In this document: positions 16,401 through 24,923 of the stretch, piece after piece
How positions within the stretch are numbered: position 1 is the first letter of the stretch
Layout of the letters: every line of letters starts with the position of its first letter
From: Oscillospiraceae bacterium
Lineage (GTDB): Bacteria > Bacillota > Clostridia > Oscillospirales > Oscillospiraceae
Reading direction: 5' to 3'
Assembly (NCBI GenBank): GCA_902799075.1
Contig: CADBYZ010000027.1
Coordinates: forward strand, 1 to 39,455
Length of the DNA stretch: 39,455 nt
Notes under the pieces: model-generated
What the model saw: only the letters and a program-made list of their open reading frames with translations
Database searches by the model: none
What the model was told of the DNA's origin: nothing
Position numbers and translations under genes: made by a program

Positions 16401-18936
16401 CCGGGAGGCGGTTCCCTATTGGGAAGCCATCTATGATGATGAAGCCGAATATGTGGCCTATGCGAAACACTATACCACGGATTACGAGCTCCTCACGGAT
16501 GACACCGATCTGCTGGAGCCCGGCATGTGGTACGTCGTGAATGATAATGTGCAGCTTTTGAACCGCCTTATCGTCACACCCGGCGACCCGGTACACCTGA
16601 TTCTCAGACACGGTAAAAGTTTATATGCGGATTCTGGCATCGGGGTCGGCAAAGGGGCAACGCTGAACATCCATACGGAGTGGGAATACGAAGACGGCAG
16701 GACCGCCATAGTCGCCAGGGAATATAACCAGACTAACGGCGCGGCCATCGGCGGTACCGCAAACGGGAACGAAGATTTCGGAACCATTATCGTTCATAAC
16801 GGCACGGTCGATGCCGGCAAAGAGAATTCAGATTCTGCTTATCCTGCCATCGGCGGACTTTCTGTTGGAGCAGCCCCCGGCGATCTCATTGTCTATGGCG
16901 GCACTGTCAAGGCCCATACAGAAGGCGCTATCGCCATCGGCGACGACGTGACTGTTGACGTCTATGGAGGCTCGGTGCTGGCCAAAACGGATTCCACCGA
17001 CGTCCCTGCGATCGCCGGAATGATCCTGACCGGCCCGGGCATTGGGGTTTATAACGGCCTTTTCGAGTCCGAGGAGCCGAGTGCGGAAAACGAGGCTGTA
17101 TATGAAAACGGCGATCTTGTGAGAACGTCGGAAATGAGCGTCCGGGAGGGGCACATCCATAAGTTTGTCTACAAGAAAATGAACAACAAGATCATGGCGA
17201 TCTGCAAGTCATCCGGCTGCCCCGTGGTTGATCCAAGATTTGTCTTGTCCATTCAAGCCCCCAAGCTGTCGACGTATGACCCGAACGCGACGGAGGATGA
17301 TGTCAAGGCGACCCTCGGCGACTGGGCCGAATTCATACGCGTCACGCACACGCACATCTCGCCCGATTCCATCAGGTACTATAAGATGCTTGGCAACGTC
17401 TACCAATCCATCACCGAGCCGTCCAACGAAGCCGGGGATTACATGGCCCAGGTGGTCCTGCCCGGCGTGACGACCGTATGGAATAACATAGGCAGCGAAT
17501 CTGAGGAGAGGGTCATCGAACCGGTGAGCGCGACGGTATACTACACCATCAAGAAAGCGAAGGTTGAGCTTACCAATTCCCAGCCGGTCCGGCTTACCTA
17601 TGGCAGCAGCCTGAACGAGAGCAATGTGAAGAATTATGTTACCGTCAGTCCCGATACACCGGGCGTCCTGTCCTGGGAGGACGGCAGCATTATCCCGCCG
17701 GTCGGCACCACAGAGGAATTCACCCTGTTCTTCACGCCCGAAGACCTGGAGAACTATGAGATCGCCACCTGCAAGGTGCGGCTGGATGTCAGATCGGTTG
17801 CTCCGACCGTGACCCCGCCCAAGGCTGTCAGCTCGCTCCAGTGCACCGGCCAGCCTCAGGAGCTTATCACGAGGGGCAGCGCGACAGGCGGCATCATGAT
17901 GTACGCCTTGGGCGCCAGGCCTCGAACGTACGACGGCTGGCAGTACGCCATCCCCACCGCCACCGAGCCCGGTACGTACAGAGTCTGGTACAAGGTGTTC
18001 GGAGATGAAAGCTACAGCGACACCACCGGCTATGATTATGTCACGGTGACGATCGACCCGGGTATCACCGGCGTAAGCCTGGTCCTGGACGGCTCTCTGG
18101 ACATGCGCTTCTATGTGGCCGTGCCCACGGACTTTGACAGCACAGGCGCGCACATGACCTTCACCGTACCCGATGCTGACGGCAGAGTGATCGACATCTC
18201 CTACGCCGACGCGGAAATCGACGCGAACGGCGAGAAGATCTTCTCCTGCCCGGTGTACTCCATCGAGATGGCAAAGGAGATCCAGGCGGAATTCTTCTAC
18301 GGCGAAGGCAGCAAAGCGGAAGCAAGCTGCTCCGTCAAGCGCTATCTGGACAGCATCACGGGCGGCGACGCGTATGACCTGGCTGTCGCGACCAAGAACT
18401 ACGGCCATTATATGCAGCTTTACCTCGCGGGCCTGCACGGCTTCAATCTCGAAACGGATTACCCCGCGATCGACGCGGGCTCCGAAATCACCGCGCCGAT
18501 CGCCGCGTCTGAGCTCTTCGACTATGCGCGTGTGGTAAATACCCGCGCCGGCAGCGTGGAAGCTGTAAGCTATTTCCTGACGCTCGGTGAAACCACCAAG
18601 CTCAGCCTCCGTCTCCGCTTCACGTCCGCCCCCGGCAGCGTAAGCGCCGTCGTAACCGCGAACAACGATACCGAGACCGTGGCGTCAACTGTGAAAGCGC
18701 TCAGTGACACCACGTACCTGATCGAGATTCCCAATATCGCGGCAAATAACCTGGGCGCGGCCTATCATGTGACGGTCACAGCGGACGACGACACCGCCTA
18801 CGATATAAGCTTGTCGGCCCTGTCCTACGTCTACACGATGCTCAATGCCAACAGAGGAAACGCGGACGAAGACCTGGCTTTCACCGCGCTGTACAATTAC
18901 TATGCCGCGGCTGACGCTTACAGAAAAGCGCACTAA
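13447..18936 (+). CDS. Giant secreted PI-PLC-like protein with Cna-B-like and beta-helical modules
   Basis: An 1,829-residue exported protein, ATG preceded by a weak GGAGGA. Signal peptide about 1-31; Glu-rich linker to about 95. Residues about 115-420 form a PI-PLC X / GDPD-like phosphodiesterase domain: IPYTHDCAMQ with His137, RGVRILDLRL, LCHGKK with His214 and ETVILDFSLE, matching the two catalytic His and the Arg/Asp region of bacterial PI-PLC. Then come three Cna-B-like repeats (about 568-680, 683-780, 788-885; each with a VEWVDNN..RP-type opening), a Gly-rich repeat zone that looks beta-helical (about 1050-1200), Ig/MBG-like segments and a clostridial C-terminal module (about 1538-1829). 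There is no LPXTG or lipobox, so anchoring is unknown. Proposed role: cleavage of phosphoinositide or other phospholipid headgroups, host-facing or self. A 38-residue peptide and an LRR gene follow in the operon. Confidence 0.8.
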   Translation: MKQGTRKILVSFLLILAMLSGMIPGAAMAEELVFEEALPEQTEAVPAEELFIEEETPAEEILIEDDTVFDVLPVVPDDDESLPTGDGSDRVQGNAQLFMDPADQPVETDISKLDGTNWMAGIRGDRYLNEFNIPYTHDCAMQDYIDHPISSPGATFGGGSFSKTQYYQIDGQLERGVRILDLRLNNYYEVDSLGAHGWLGYDDADDDWNLYLCHGKKPTSAGVYWAANKDGDFLTLHQVFWMVRDFLRDHPTETVILDFSLELPDKRISDDGPVVAERLKKIITQVLTLENPSTGKPYIYTEPGLSSWDTAYTHMPQLKDCRGQAVLLCQSQYFSGVIGGMKRSIVPDNDILGGSNTCNADHKVEHLEEDMAKFNVRLPGVGEHLGMLRIIDTNSHAQQGDDFIETYLHLDNMRPLAIAEDVHPKMFGDGKLLSEPGRFYGWVKMDGATRDDCRYIYMTNFTTTSSGGTGAVTLTVDPGDVNDPTNAAYYALYDQQSYVLPENTYVPIPGDIYDVRSYNRMPVYTAYFDHWEATDEHGNTQIVESGKPFCVYRDLTFKAIYNPNHGKYREIVVKWDDGENIDNLRPNKLNLVCTYTDANNKEAQKTLTVDPWSWGYYDIAWVTNFTGDLKSIRPDWARVPTWPGNEEGVNGKDTYSFDVSGDLTNDPYVTVTLHHTVIPTKYGTVSGTISWIDRYDRALRPESVSLQLYADQEPVGDAFIVKAPAAAEEADTTDGVVKDYWTWEIPNLPINNYDKRISYSVVPVSPSNYRTYISGTNIRFVHDAETVSRDVRVEWVDNNNESRMRPSYIELILRAMDNGEEIKSTGAAMTDWSEKKTLNLFGTFQSWYNYELRVMSIKGYDTDIEWVEGSGDDSGYFLVTNTLIDYKPTELDGVFKAGYEPNGIRGDWIDCGLNGAWLDTGDSEPTFCRGVGELRYAGYEEGNHEFTFDVWTIKIADDDSTRPWGIAVSGGSGTEENPYTFRVLRREAVPYWEAIYDDEAEYVAYAKHYTTDYELLTDDTDLLEPGMWYVVNDNVQLLNRLIVTPGDPVHLILRHGKSLYADSGIGVGKGATLNIHTEWEYEDGRTAIVAREYNQTNGAAIGGTANGNEDFGTIIVHNGTVDAGKENSDSAYPAIGGLSVGAAPGDLIVYGGTVKAHTEGAIAIGDDVTVDVYGGSVLAKTDSTDVPAIAGMILTGPGIGVYNGLFESEEPSAENEAVYENGDLVRTSEMSVREGHIHKFVYKKMNNKIMAICKSSGCPVVDPRFVLSIQAPKLSTYDPNATEDDVKATLGDWAEFIRVTHTHISPDSIRYYKMLGNVYQSITEPSNEAGDYMAQVVLPGVTTVWNNIGSESEERVIEPVSATVYYTIKKAKVELTNSQPVRLTYGSSLNESNVKNYVTVSPDTPGVLSWEDGSIIPPVGTTEEFTLFFTPEDLENYEIATCKVRLDVRSVAPTVTPPKAVSSLQCTGQPQELITRGSATGGIMMYALGARPRTYDGWQYAIPTATEPGTYRVWYKVFGDESYSDTTGYDYVTVTIDPGITGVSLVLDGSLDMRFYVAVPTDFDSTGAHMTFTVPDADGRVIDISYADAEIDANGEKIFSCPVYSIEMAKEIQAEFFYGEGSKAEASCSVKRYLDSITGGDAYDLAVATKNYGHYMQLYLAGLHGFNLETDYPAIDAGSEITAPIAASELFDYARVVNTRAGSVEAVSYFLTLGETTKLSLRLRFTSAPGSVSAVVTANNDTETVASTVKALSDTTYLIEIPNIAANNLGAAYHVTVTADDDTAYDISLSALSYVYTMLNANRGNADEDLAFTALYNYYAAADAYRKAH

Positions 18937-18951
18937 AGGAGGAAGCAAACT

Positions 18952-19068
18952 ATGGAAAAATATGAATCCCCGGTGATGGAAGTTATCCGCTTTGAAAACG
19001 AGGATGTCATCATTTGCAGTTGTCCTAATGTAACACCAGATACTTCTGTGGACGGCAACAATTGTTAA
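18952..19068 (+). CDS. 38-residue Cys-containing peptide, possible RiPP-like precursor
   Basis: A short frame 15 bases after the phospholipase-like gene with a perfect AAAGGAGG site 8 bases before its ATG. The sequence begins MEKYESPVMEVIRFENEDVI and ends with ICSCPNVTPDTSVDGNNC. The front matches a recurrent pattern in small peptides of gut anaerobes (KYE.P..E.I.FE.EDV) followed by a short variable Ser/Thr/Cys tail. This leader-plus-core layout suggests a modified or exported peptide, but no maturase or transporter lies beside it. It is followed by the LRR gene 20 bases later and shares its transcript. Confidence 0.65.
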   Translation: MEKYESPVMEVIRFENEDVIICSCPNVTPDTSVDGNNC

Positions 19069-19088
19069 TAATGTGGAGGGGATATAAC

Positions 19089-19592
19089 ATGAAAAAACTT
19101 TGTTTTCTTCTGATCCTCGCCCTTCTCCTGAGCCTCGGCGCGTCGGCCTACGCCGCCACCGGCATAGAGATCGCCTACATGGACGGCGTCGCTGTCGTGA
19201 CGGAGTATTATGACCCGTACACATCGTACGACGATCCCGGCGAAGGCGGGAGCTTACTCCTCCCGTCCGCGCTGGTGGACATCGAGGAGGAGGCCTTCGC
19301 GGGCACCGCGGCCTCGGTCGTGGGGATCACCGAAAATGTGAAGAGCATCGGTCCGCGCGCCTTCGCCGAATGCCCGAATCTTTCCATGCTCCTCATCCCC
19401 GCCGCGGTGGAGAGCATCGACGACACCGCCGTTGCGGACAGCCCCATGGTCACCGTCTACGGCGAGACAGGCAGCGAGGCCTACCGCTTCGCCAAGGCTA
19501 ACGGTATCCCCTTCGTCGCAACGGACGCGGCGCCGGAGACTCCCGAGCAGCCCCTTACGGCTCCCGTGGAGATGCCCTACATGGCCTTCTGA
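19089..19592 (+). CDS. Secreted BspA-type leucine-rich-repeat protein
   Basis: A 167-residue protein; ATG 19089 with GTGGAGGGG upstream. A signal peptide covers residues 1-22 (LLLSLGASAYAA). Two LRR_5-type repeats can be seen (ALVDIEEEAFAGTAASVVG, VKSIGPRAFAECPNLSML, AAVESIDDTAV), then the usual closing cap VYGETGSEAYRFAKANGIPF. Proteins of this class bind surfaces or host matrix; this one is very short and may be a partner of the large phospholipase-like protein encoded 150 bases upstream. It ends at a strong terminator (19608-19635). Confidence 0.82.
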   Translation: MKKLCFLLILALLLSLGASAYAATGIEIAYMDGVAVVTEYYDPYTSYDDPGEGGSLLLPSALVDIEEEAFAGTAASVVGITENVKSIGPRAFAECPNLSMLLIPAAVESIDDTAVADSPMVTVYGETGSEAYRFAKANGIPFVATDAAPETPEQPLTAPVEMPYMAF

Positions 19593-19607
19593 ATCGCATA
19601 AGCAAAC

Positions 19608-19635
19608 AAGGGCGCGGTCTTCTGACCGCGCCCTT
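19608..19635 (+). terminator. Rho-independent terminator
   Basis: AAGGGCGCGGTC (19608-19619) pairs with GACCGCGCCCTT (19624-19635) around a TTCT loop. It closes the phospholipase-peptide-LRR operon, although the MscS gene follows only 48 bases later and may be reached by read-through. Confidence 0.8.
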
Positions 19636-19683
19636 ATCCTTAAAGGGCAGCTTATACGCCCGCTATTGACGATTGGAGGACTT

Positions 19684-22600
19684 ATGGAAAACATCAAGAA
19701 AACGATCCGAAAAAAAGAGCTTGCGTCAATGCTCATCATTGCAGCGCTCTTTATCCTGCTCCAGTACGCGTTTCTCGCGGTCATGACAAGGGCCGGTGAG
19801 GCGCGCGAGAAGGAAATGCTGGAGCTCAATATGAATACCATGATGGATGCCGCGTCCGATGTCACCGCAAAGAGTGAGGCGGCATACGCCAATCTCTCCG
19901 ATAATCTGAAAGCCGGTATCGGCATGATGGTCAATTACCTGAAGGAATTTGCCGGTAAGGACGGATACACCGGTCCCCGTGCGTTTTCCGACGGAGCGGT
20001 GGCCGAGCTCCGGGACGGGCAGGTGATCTTCCCGGAGGGTTACCGGAGCCTTGAAAAGCAGGTAACGCCGGAGCTCATCGAGGAAGGCCTCAAAAGCGGC
20101 GCCGTCATGACCTGCAGGGTAACGGCGGACGAGGAATTGAAACGCATGCTGGCGGATCCCAAAATAAAGGAATATGCTGCCGACGCCGATTCCGCGTACT
20201 ATTATCTGTCCTTCGGGGAGATCGCGCCGGATATTGTCTATGTGGACATCCTGTCCGAGGATGAATACAATGCTTATCTGGAGCGCTGCACCCGGATCGT
20301 CAATAATGCGCTCGAAAGCACCAACAGCTCCATCGGCGGCATCACGTTGGTGCTGCAGGAGGAAGACGGGGAGAAGAAGCTTCTCAGTCAGTACGGCACG
20401 GATACGGCGTTCCAGTCCCTGTCGTCGCAGGGCCTGATCGGACGGATGATCCGCGAGGAGCTGCCCGTCGTCACCCTGGACGGGCAGGAATACGACTGCG
20501 CCTATGCATACCTTGAGCAGAGCAACACCACAGAGGGACCGCTCACCTTCATTCAGATGATCCCGAGGACTTCCCTTCGGGAGGAAAACAGGCCGCGTGT
20601 GCTGCTTATGGAGTTCAGCATGCTGGTCATCCTGACCGCAATCACGGTTTATATAACCGCTGCCCAGCAGACCATGCTGGAAGGGGAGCTTACGGATGAA
20701 CTCAGGAACCGCTACAGCCCGAAGCGGATGCGCAAGCGCATGGTGAAGGCCAATATCCTGTGCGTTGTGATCGCCTTCGCGTTCGTGACGCTGGCGGAAG
20801 CGGTCGGCCTGACGTACACGGAGCTCAGAAACGGCAGGGTCATCCTGAACCTGTTTTCCAGGCAGCTGGAGCGGAACAACGAGGAGGAGGCCCGGCAGAT
20901 CCAGCGGGAAGAGGAGGAGTGGATCGTATACCACGGGGAAAAGCTTGCACTGCTTCTGTCTGAGCATCCCGAGCTGAACACACGCGAAAAGCTCCGGGAG
21001 ACTGCCGAAATCATCGGCGCCGAAACGATCACGTTGTTCGACTCCCGGGGAAGACAGACTCTCTCCAGCGGCGATTATACCGGTTTTCGCCTGGATGATG
21101 AGGACTATCCCACGCTGTACGATTTCAGACGCCTGCTTTACGGCGTGCCGAGCATTATCCATGAGACAGCCATGGACCCCATCACGGATCTCAAGCGGCA
21201 GCAGATCGGCGTGACGATGCCGCTGGGGGAGGGGGACAACATGCATGGCGCGCTGATCATGACCCTTCTGCCGGAGAGGACCGCGAAATCCTACGATACC
21301 GGCAATACCGGCATACTCAGATCCGTAAGCGGGACGATCTGCTTCGCGGCGGATTCCACGGATGGGGTCATCCTGTATTCCAGCCAGCCCGGCATGATCC
21401 GGAAGCATATCAGCGAATGCGGCCTGCCGGAGGACAGCCTGCGCGACAGCATTGTGGACTTTGTCACGATTTCAAACAACAACTGCCTGCTGATCTCCAG
21501 CCGTGAAGACAATATCGTGTGCTACTATGCCGCCGGAACGCAGACGGTGTTCAGCCGGACCCTCCTGGTCAGCGCCGTCATTTCCCTGATCTTCGGCGCA
21601 ACACTGGCGATGCACATAGCGTTCCTCATGAAAGGATATAACGAGGAAAACTTCCGGAAACTTGAGGCCCTGCGGGAAGAGGAGCAGGATCGCCTCAAAG
21701 AGCGCTACGCCAGAATGAAGGACAAATACGGCGTTGAAGAGGACGAAAAGAAAATCGCTGTCATCCGAAGGCTGCACGAGCTGATCGGCTGGGACCAGAG
21801 GAGCCCCGGCGGCAAGGCGGTCCTCGTCCTGAGTGTCGGCATGTTCTTCATCATTCTCTTTATCCTGCAGATCCTGAGCAAGAGACTTCTGCCGAACGAG
21901 AGCTCCGGCACCATGCTCAGCTTCTTCATGGGCGGCAGATGGATGCGCGGCCTCAACCTCTTCAGCCTGTGCGGCATCCTGCTGCTGTTCTGCGTCGCTT
22001 ACCTCGTCAATGTCGTATGCAATCTGCTGACCAGACTGACCGGCGGTGTGGTCTCTGTCAGAGAGGAGACGGTGATCCGCCTGCTCCACAGCTTTATGCG
22101 CTATGTCACGGTGATCGCCGTGATGTATTTCGGCCTTGAGTATCTGGGCTTCTCGGCCGGTACGATCATCGCCTCGCTGGGCGTCCTGTCCCTGGCGCTG
22201 TCGCTGGGCGCGCAGCACCTGATCAAGGACATCCTCGCGGGCCTTGCCATCGTCTTTGACAGGAGCTTCCGCATCGGGGATGTGGTGGAAATCGGCGGCA
22301 AAGAGGGTATCGTGCAGGAAATCGGCGTGCGCGCCACCAGACTGACGGTGAGCGGAAACAACACCTTCTACATCAACAACAGCGAAATCAGAAGCGTTCT
22401 CAACAAATCCAATGAGCTGTCCAAAATCATGCTGGAGCTGAGGGTCCCGGCGAACGAATCGCTGTTCAGAATAGAAGAGCTTCTGGAGCGCGAGCTGCCC
22501 GAAATCGGCAGCAGAAACAGCAAGATCATGAAGGGACCGTATCTGCTCGGCGTGACGGCTCTGTCCGGCGGCGATATCAGAATGCAGCGGGAGATCATCG

Positions 22601-22710
22601 AGCTTGCTGTCGAGGTCGTGGTCGACCAGAAGGACGGGAAAGCGGTCATGTCCTATCTCAGGCGGGAGATTTACCTGCTGTTCCAGCGGGAAGGGATCGA
22701 GTTGGTGTAA
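19684..22710 (+). CDS. Sensor-MscS mechanosensitive channel, two external sensor regions
   Basis: A 1,008-residue membrane protein; ATG 19684 follows ATTGGAGG, and the upstream frame to 19432 is a shadow of the LRR gene. Predicted order: TM1 (about 15-37), external region of about 265 residues, TM2 (304-325), TM3 (352-377), second external region of about 240 residues, TM4 (620-648), a charged cytoplasmic helix, then the MscS core: TM5 (708-731), TM6 (755-782), TM7 (800-825), pore helix with GVLSLALSLGAQHLIKDI (about 832-850) and the beta domain (FRIGDVVEIGGKEGIV, then TFYINNSEI). Standard MscS proteins are about 280 residues. The paired external regions resemble receptor sensor modules, suggesting a channel gated or tuned by an extracellular signal. 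A paralogous design is at 27689. Terminator at 22822-22847. Confidence 0.85.
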   Translation: MENIKKTIRKKELASMLIIAALFILLQYAFLAVMTRAGEAREKEMLELNMNTMMDAASDVTAKSEAAYANLSDNLKAGIGMMVNYLKEFAGKDGYTGPRAFSDGAVAELRDGQVIFPEGYRSLEKQVTPELIEEGLKSGAVMTCRVTADEELKRMLADPKIKEYAADADSAYYYLSFGEIAPDIVYVDILSEDEYNAYLERCTRIVNNALESTNSSIGGITLVLQEEDGEKKLLSQYGTDTAFQSLSSQGLIGRMIREELPVVTLDGQEYDCAYAYLEQSNTTEGPLTFIQMIPRTSLREENRPRVLLMEFSMLVILTAITVYITAAQQTMLEGELTDELRNRYSPKRMRKRMVKANILCVVIAFAFVTLAEAVGLTYTELRNGRVILNLFSRQLERNNEEEARQIQREEEEWIVYHGEKLALLLSEHPELNTREKLRETAEIIGAETITLFDSRGRQTLSSGDYTGFRLDDEDYPTLYDFRRLLYGVPSIIHETAMDPITDLKRQQIGVTMPLGEGDNMHGALIMTLLPERTAKSYDTGNTGILRSVSGTICFAADSTDGVILYSSQPGMIRKHISECGLPEDSLRDSIVDFVTISNNNCLLISSREDNIVCYYAAGTQTVFSRTLLVSAVISLIFGATLAMHIAFLMKGYNEENFRKLEALREEEQDRLKERYARMKDKYGVEEDEKKIAVIRRLHELIGWDQRSPGGKAVLVLSVGMFFIILFILQILSKRLLPNESSGTMLSFFMGGRWMRGLNLFSLCGILLLFCVAYLVNVVCNLLTRLTGGVVSVREETVIRLLHSFMRYVTVIAVMYFGLEYLGFSAGTIIASLGVLSLALSLGAQHLIKDILAGLAIVFDRSFRIGDVVEIGGKEGIVQEIGVRATRLTVSGNNTFYINNSEIRSVLNKSNELSKIMLELRVPANESLFRIEELLERELPEIGSRNSKIMKGPYLLGVTALSGGDIRMQREIIELAVEVVVDQKDGKAVMSYLRREIYLLFQREGIELV

Positions 22711-22821
22711 ATATGGCTTTTTCTCCCGATCCGGATTCCAATGTGAACCAACGGATCATATGATTTTCATTCATTTAGATGACGCGTGGCCAGCCGGCCA
22801 TTGATCCCCAGACCTGAAACC

Positions 22822-22851
22822 GGGCCGCTCTCCGACGAGAGCGGCCCTTTT
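22822..22851 (+). terminator. Rho-independent terminator downstream of the MscS gene
   Basis: GGGCCGCTCTC (22822-22832), CGAC loop, GAGAGCGGCCC (22837-22847), then TTTT. It lies 112 bases after the MscS stop. Confidence 0.85.
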
Positions 22852-22891
22852 CCCTGCGCTCCGCCCGGCATATAAAACAGGCAAAGCTCCG

Positions 22892-22928
22892 GGAAAAAGA
22901 ATCAGGGGCGAATTCCTCACCCCTGATT
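22892..22928 (-). terminator. Rho-independent terminator of the recombinase gene
   Basis: AATCAGGGG (22900-22908) pairs with CCCCTGATT (22920-22928). On the minus strand it is followed by CTTTTTCCC. It ends the recombinase operon. Confidence 0.8.
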
Positions 22929-22970
22929 CCTCCCGCTTCTCCATAACCACCTCATAAAAAGGCAGGTCTT

Positions 22971-24491
22971 TCATGCCCGGCAGAATTGCGCCGGGCGGAG
23001 AAGGGGTGCACCTGGGCAATCCAAATCCGAACCAGAGACGGAGGCGCGCTGGGTAAGCGCGCACTCCATATCGCTAAAATTTATAGTTATAGTGCCGTCC
23101 TTGTAATTGCATGAGATTACGATCTTGTCATTGAAAACATATACTGCGTTCAGGAACACATCAATAAGTGTTTTCCTCTGCTCAGGCTTGGCTATATCGA
23201 GCGCCTGGAAACGCTGCAGGAAGAAGCGGACTTGCTCTTCGCTGACGCGGGGCTTCGCCAGCTTCTCCAGCGCGATCTTGTTTTCAAGCTCGTCGCGGGC
23301 AGCTTCCAGCTCTTCCAATCTGGTCTTCGTGGATTTTGTTAGTATGCCCTGCTGGATTGCGTTGAGCAGATTGTTGATGCCAGTGTTGGCCTCCTGCAGC
23401 TGCTGCTCATACATCGGCAGTGCTGTGCTCTCCTGATCCTGCAAGGCCAGTACCATAGAGGTAATTGCGTCGATGGTGCGGTCATCAGCCAGCATCTCTA
23501 TGATGGAATCCAGGACCAGGTTTTCAAGCCAAACCTTGCGCACTGGTTTGCACTCACAAGCAGTGCGCTTCTTTTTTACAGATACGCACTTGTAATAGTG
23601 GTGGACTTCGCCTGTGCGGCTTGTTCCGCTCTCGCCGCAGAGGTATGCGCCGCAGTACCCGCAGAAGATCTTGGTGGTAAGCAGATAGTCGTCCTCGGCC
23701 TTGTGACGGGCCGGGGCCTTTTTATTGACCGCCAGCTTTTCCTGCACACGGTTGAACAAGTCCAGCGGTACGATGGCCGGGATACCATCCGGGATCACAG
23801 TGTCCCTGAAAGCAAACTCCCCGATATAACGCCGATTGTTGAGTATATGCTGGATGGAATTGTAGGTGATTGGATTGCCTCGGGTATTCTTTACCCCCTC
23901 CGCATTGAGCCAGTCCCGCAGCCCTGTCATAGTAGCGCCGCTGTCATATCGCTTGAATACTTCGAGAATATAGGGCGCGGTGATCGGGTCGATCTGAAAG
24001 TGCTGCTCGTTGTCGATCACATATCCGATCGGGATCGTTCCTCCATTGAACTTGCATTTCAGCGCGTTGTCTGTCATGCCGCGGACAACCTTTTCTGCCA
24101 GATCCGCCGAGTAGTATTCCGCGTAGCCCTCCAAAACAGATTCGAGGATGATGCCCTCTGCGCCTTCGGAAATGACCTCAGTTGCGGATACAACTTTGAT
24201 GCCGTTCTTTTTCAGCAGCGATTTATACCGCGCACTGTCATAACGGTTACGGGCGAAACGGTCCAGCTTCCACACGATCACCACGTCGAACAGCTTTTTG
24301 CTGCTGTCCTTGATCATGTTCTGGAACTCCGGGCGATTGTCTGTCTTGGCGGAAAATGCACGGTCGATGTAGTGACGCAGGATCGTGATCCCGTTCTTCT
24401 CCGCAAAGGCGGTACACTCTCGAATCTGGCCCTCTATGCTCTCTTCCCGCTGATTGTCCGAGGAATAGCGGGCATAGATGACAGCTTTCAC
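22971..24491 (-). CDS. Large serine recombinase (integrase)
   Basis: A 506-residue site-specific recombinase. The N-terminal resolvase domain is complete (AVIYARYSSDNQREESIEGQ with the catalytic Ser, then VWKLDRFARNRYDS). It is followed by the recombinase domain (PIGYVIDN, TYNSIQHILNNRRYIGEF), a zinc ribbon (FCGYCGAYLCGES and later CECKP) and a coiled coil (TRLEELEAARDELENKIALEKL). It cuts and religates DNA at att sites to move an element. The start is GTG at 24491, whose GTGA overlaps the TGA of the XRE gene, with GGAGGAG in the XRE tail as its ribosome site. The last roughly 20 residues (VSGSDLDCPGAPLLRPAQF) look unlike the conserved protein and may be read from flanking DNA. Confidence 0.92.
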   Translation of the reverse strand: MKAVIYARYSSDNQREESIEGQIRECTAFAEKNGITILRHYIDRAFSAKTDNRPEFQNMIKDSSKKLFDVVIVWKLDRFARNRYDSARYKSLLKKNGIKVVSATEVISEGAEGIILESVLEGYAEYYSADLAEKVVRGMTDNALKCKFNGGTIPIGYVIDNEQHFQIDPITAPYILEVFKRYDSGATMTGLRDWLNAEGVKNTRGNPITYNSIQHILNNRRYIGEFAFRDTVIPDGIPAIVPLDLFNRVQEKLAVNKKAPARHKAEDDYLLTTKIFCGYCGAYLCGESGTSRTGEVHHYYKCVSVKKKRTACECKPVRKVWLENLVLDSIIEMLADDRTIDAITSMVLALQDQESTALPMYEQQLQEANTGINNLLNAIQQGILTKSTKTRLEELEAARDELENKIALEKLAKPRVSEEQVRFFLQRFQALDIAKPEQRKTLIDVFLNAVYVFNDKIVISCNYKDGTITINFSDMECALTQRASVSGSDLDCPGAPLLRPAQFCRA

Positions 24492-24835
24492 TTTTTCTCC
24501 TCCGTCATCATTTTCAACAGGGACGCACGCAATTCTCTGTTGGCCCTCGTCCCCGGCTCGAAGCACATCTCCACGAATTTCATCATGTCGGGATCAAGAC
24601 GGGGCTTGTACTTATACATTTTTCCCTGGGGCTTATCTGTGCGGCCGAAAATATAGTCCATAGAGACATCAAAGAAATCTCCGAACCAGAGAAGCGTCTC
24701 CGGTGTGGGGTTGGAAAAACCGCTCTCATAGCGATTCAGACTGGACTGCTGAATCCCGATCAGCTTCGCCAGCTTGTTCTGGGAAATCCCTGCTTCTTCG
24801 CGGAGCTTCTTCATCCGTTCACCGACGATCTTCAT
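24488..24835 (-). CDS. XRE-family repressor of the mobile element
   Basis: A 115-residue protein; ATG 24835 with GAGGAG upstream. The frame is open further up, with another ATG at 24934, so a longer form cannot be excluded. Residues 1-60 form a lambda-repressor-type helix-turn-helix (MKKLREEAGISQNKLAKLIG, SSLNRYESGFSNPTPETLL), and the segment FFDVSMDYIFGRTDKP is typical of XRE regulators of clostridial elements. It is coupled to the recombinase by a 4-base overlap and likely controls it. Inverted repeats upstream (24868-24896) could be its operators. Confidence 0.88.
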   Translation of the reverse strand: MKIVGERMKKLREEAGISQNKLAKLIGIQQSSLNRYESGFSNPTPETLLWFGDFFDVSMDYIFGRTDKPQGKMYKYKPRLDPDMMKFVEMCFEPGTRANRELRASLLKMMTEEKK

Positions 24836-24867
24836 GTCATGTTTTCTCCTCTCTGCCGTCAAATTTT

Positions 24868-24908
24868 CTAATGTGAGATTAACATAACTTATACGGGTTT
24901 GCAAGCCC
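24868..24908. promoter_or_regulatory. Inverted repeats upstream of the XRE gene, possible operators
   Basis: TAAT-GTGAG-ATTA (24870-24882) and the near-palindrome GGGTTTGCAAGCCC (24895-24908) lie 35-75 bases upstream of the chosen XRE start, where a self-repressing regulator would bind. On the minus strand the second one overlaps a TTGCAA that could be a -35 box. Confidence 0.4.
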
Positions 24909-24923
24909 TTTTTCATAGTTTTC

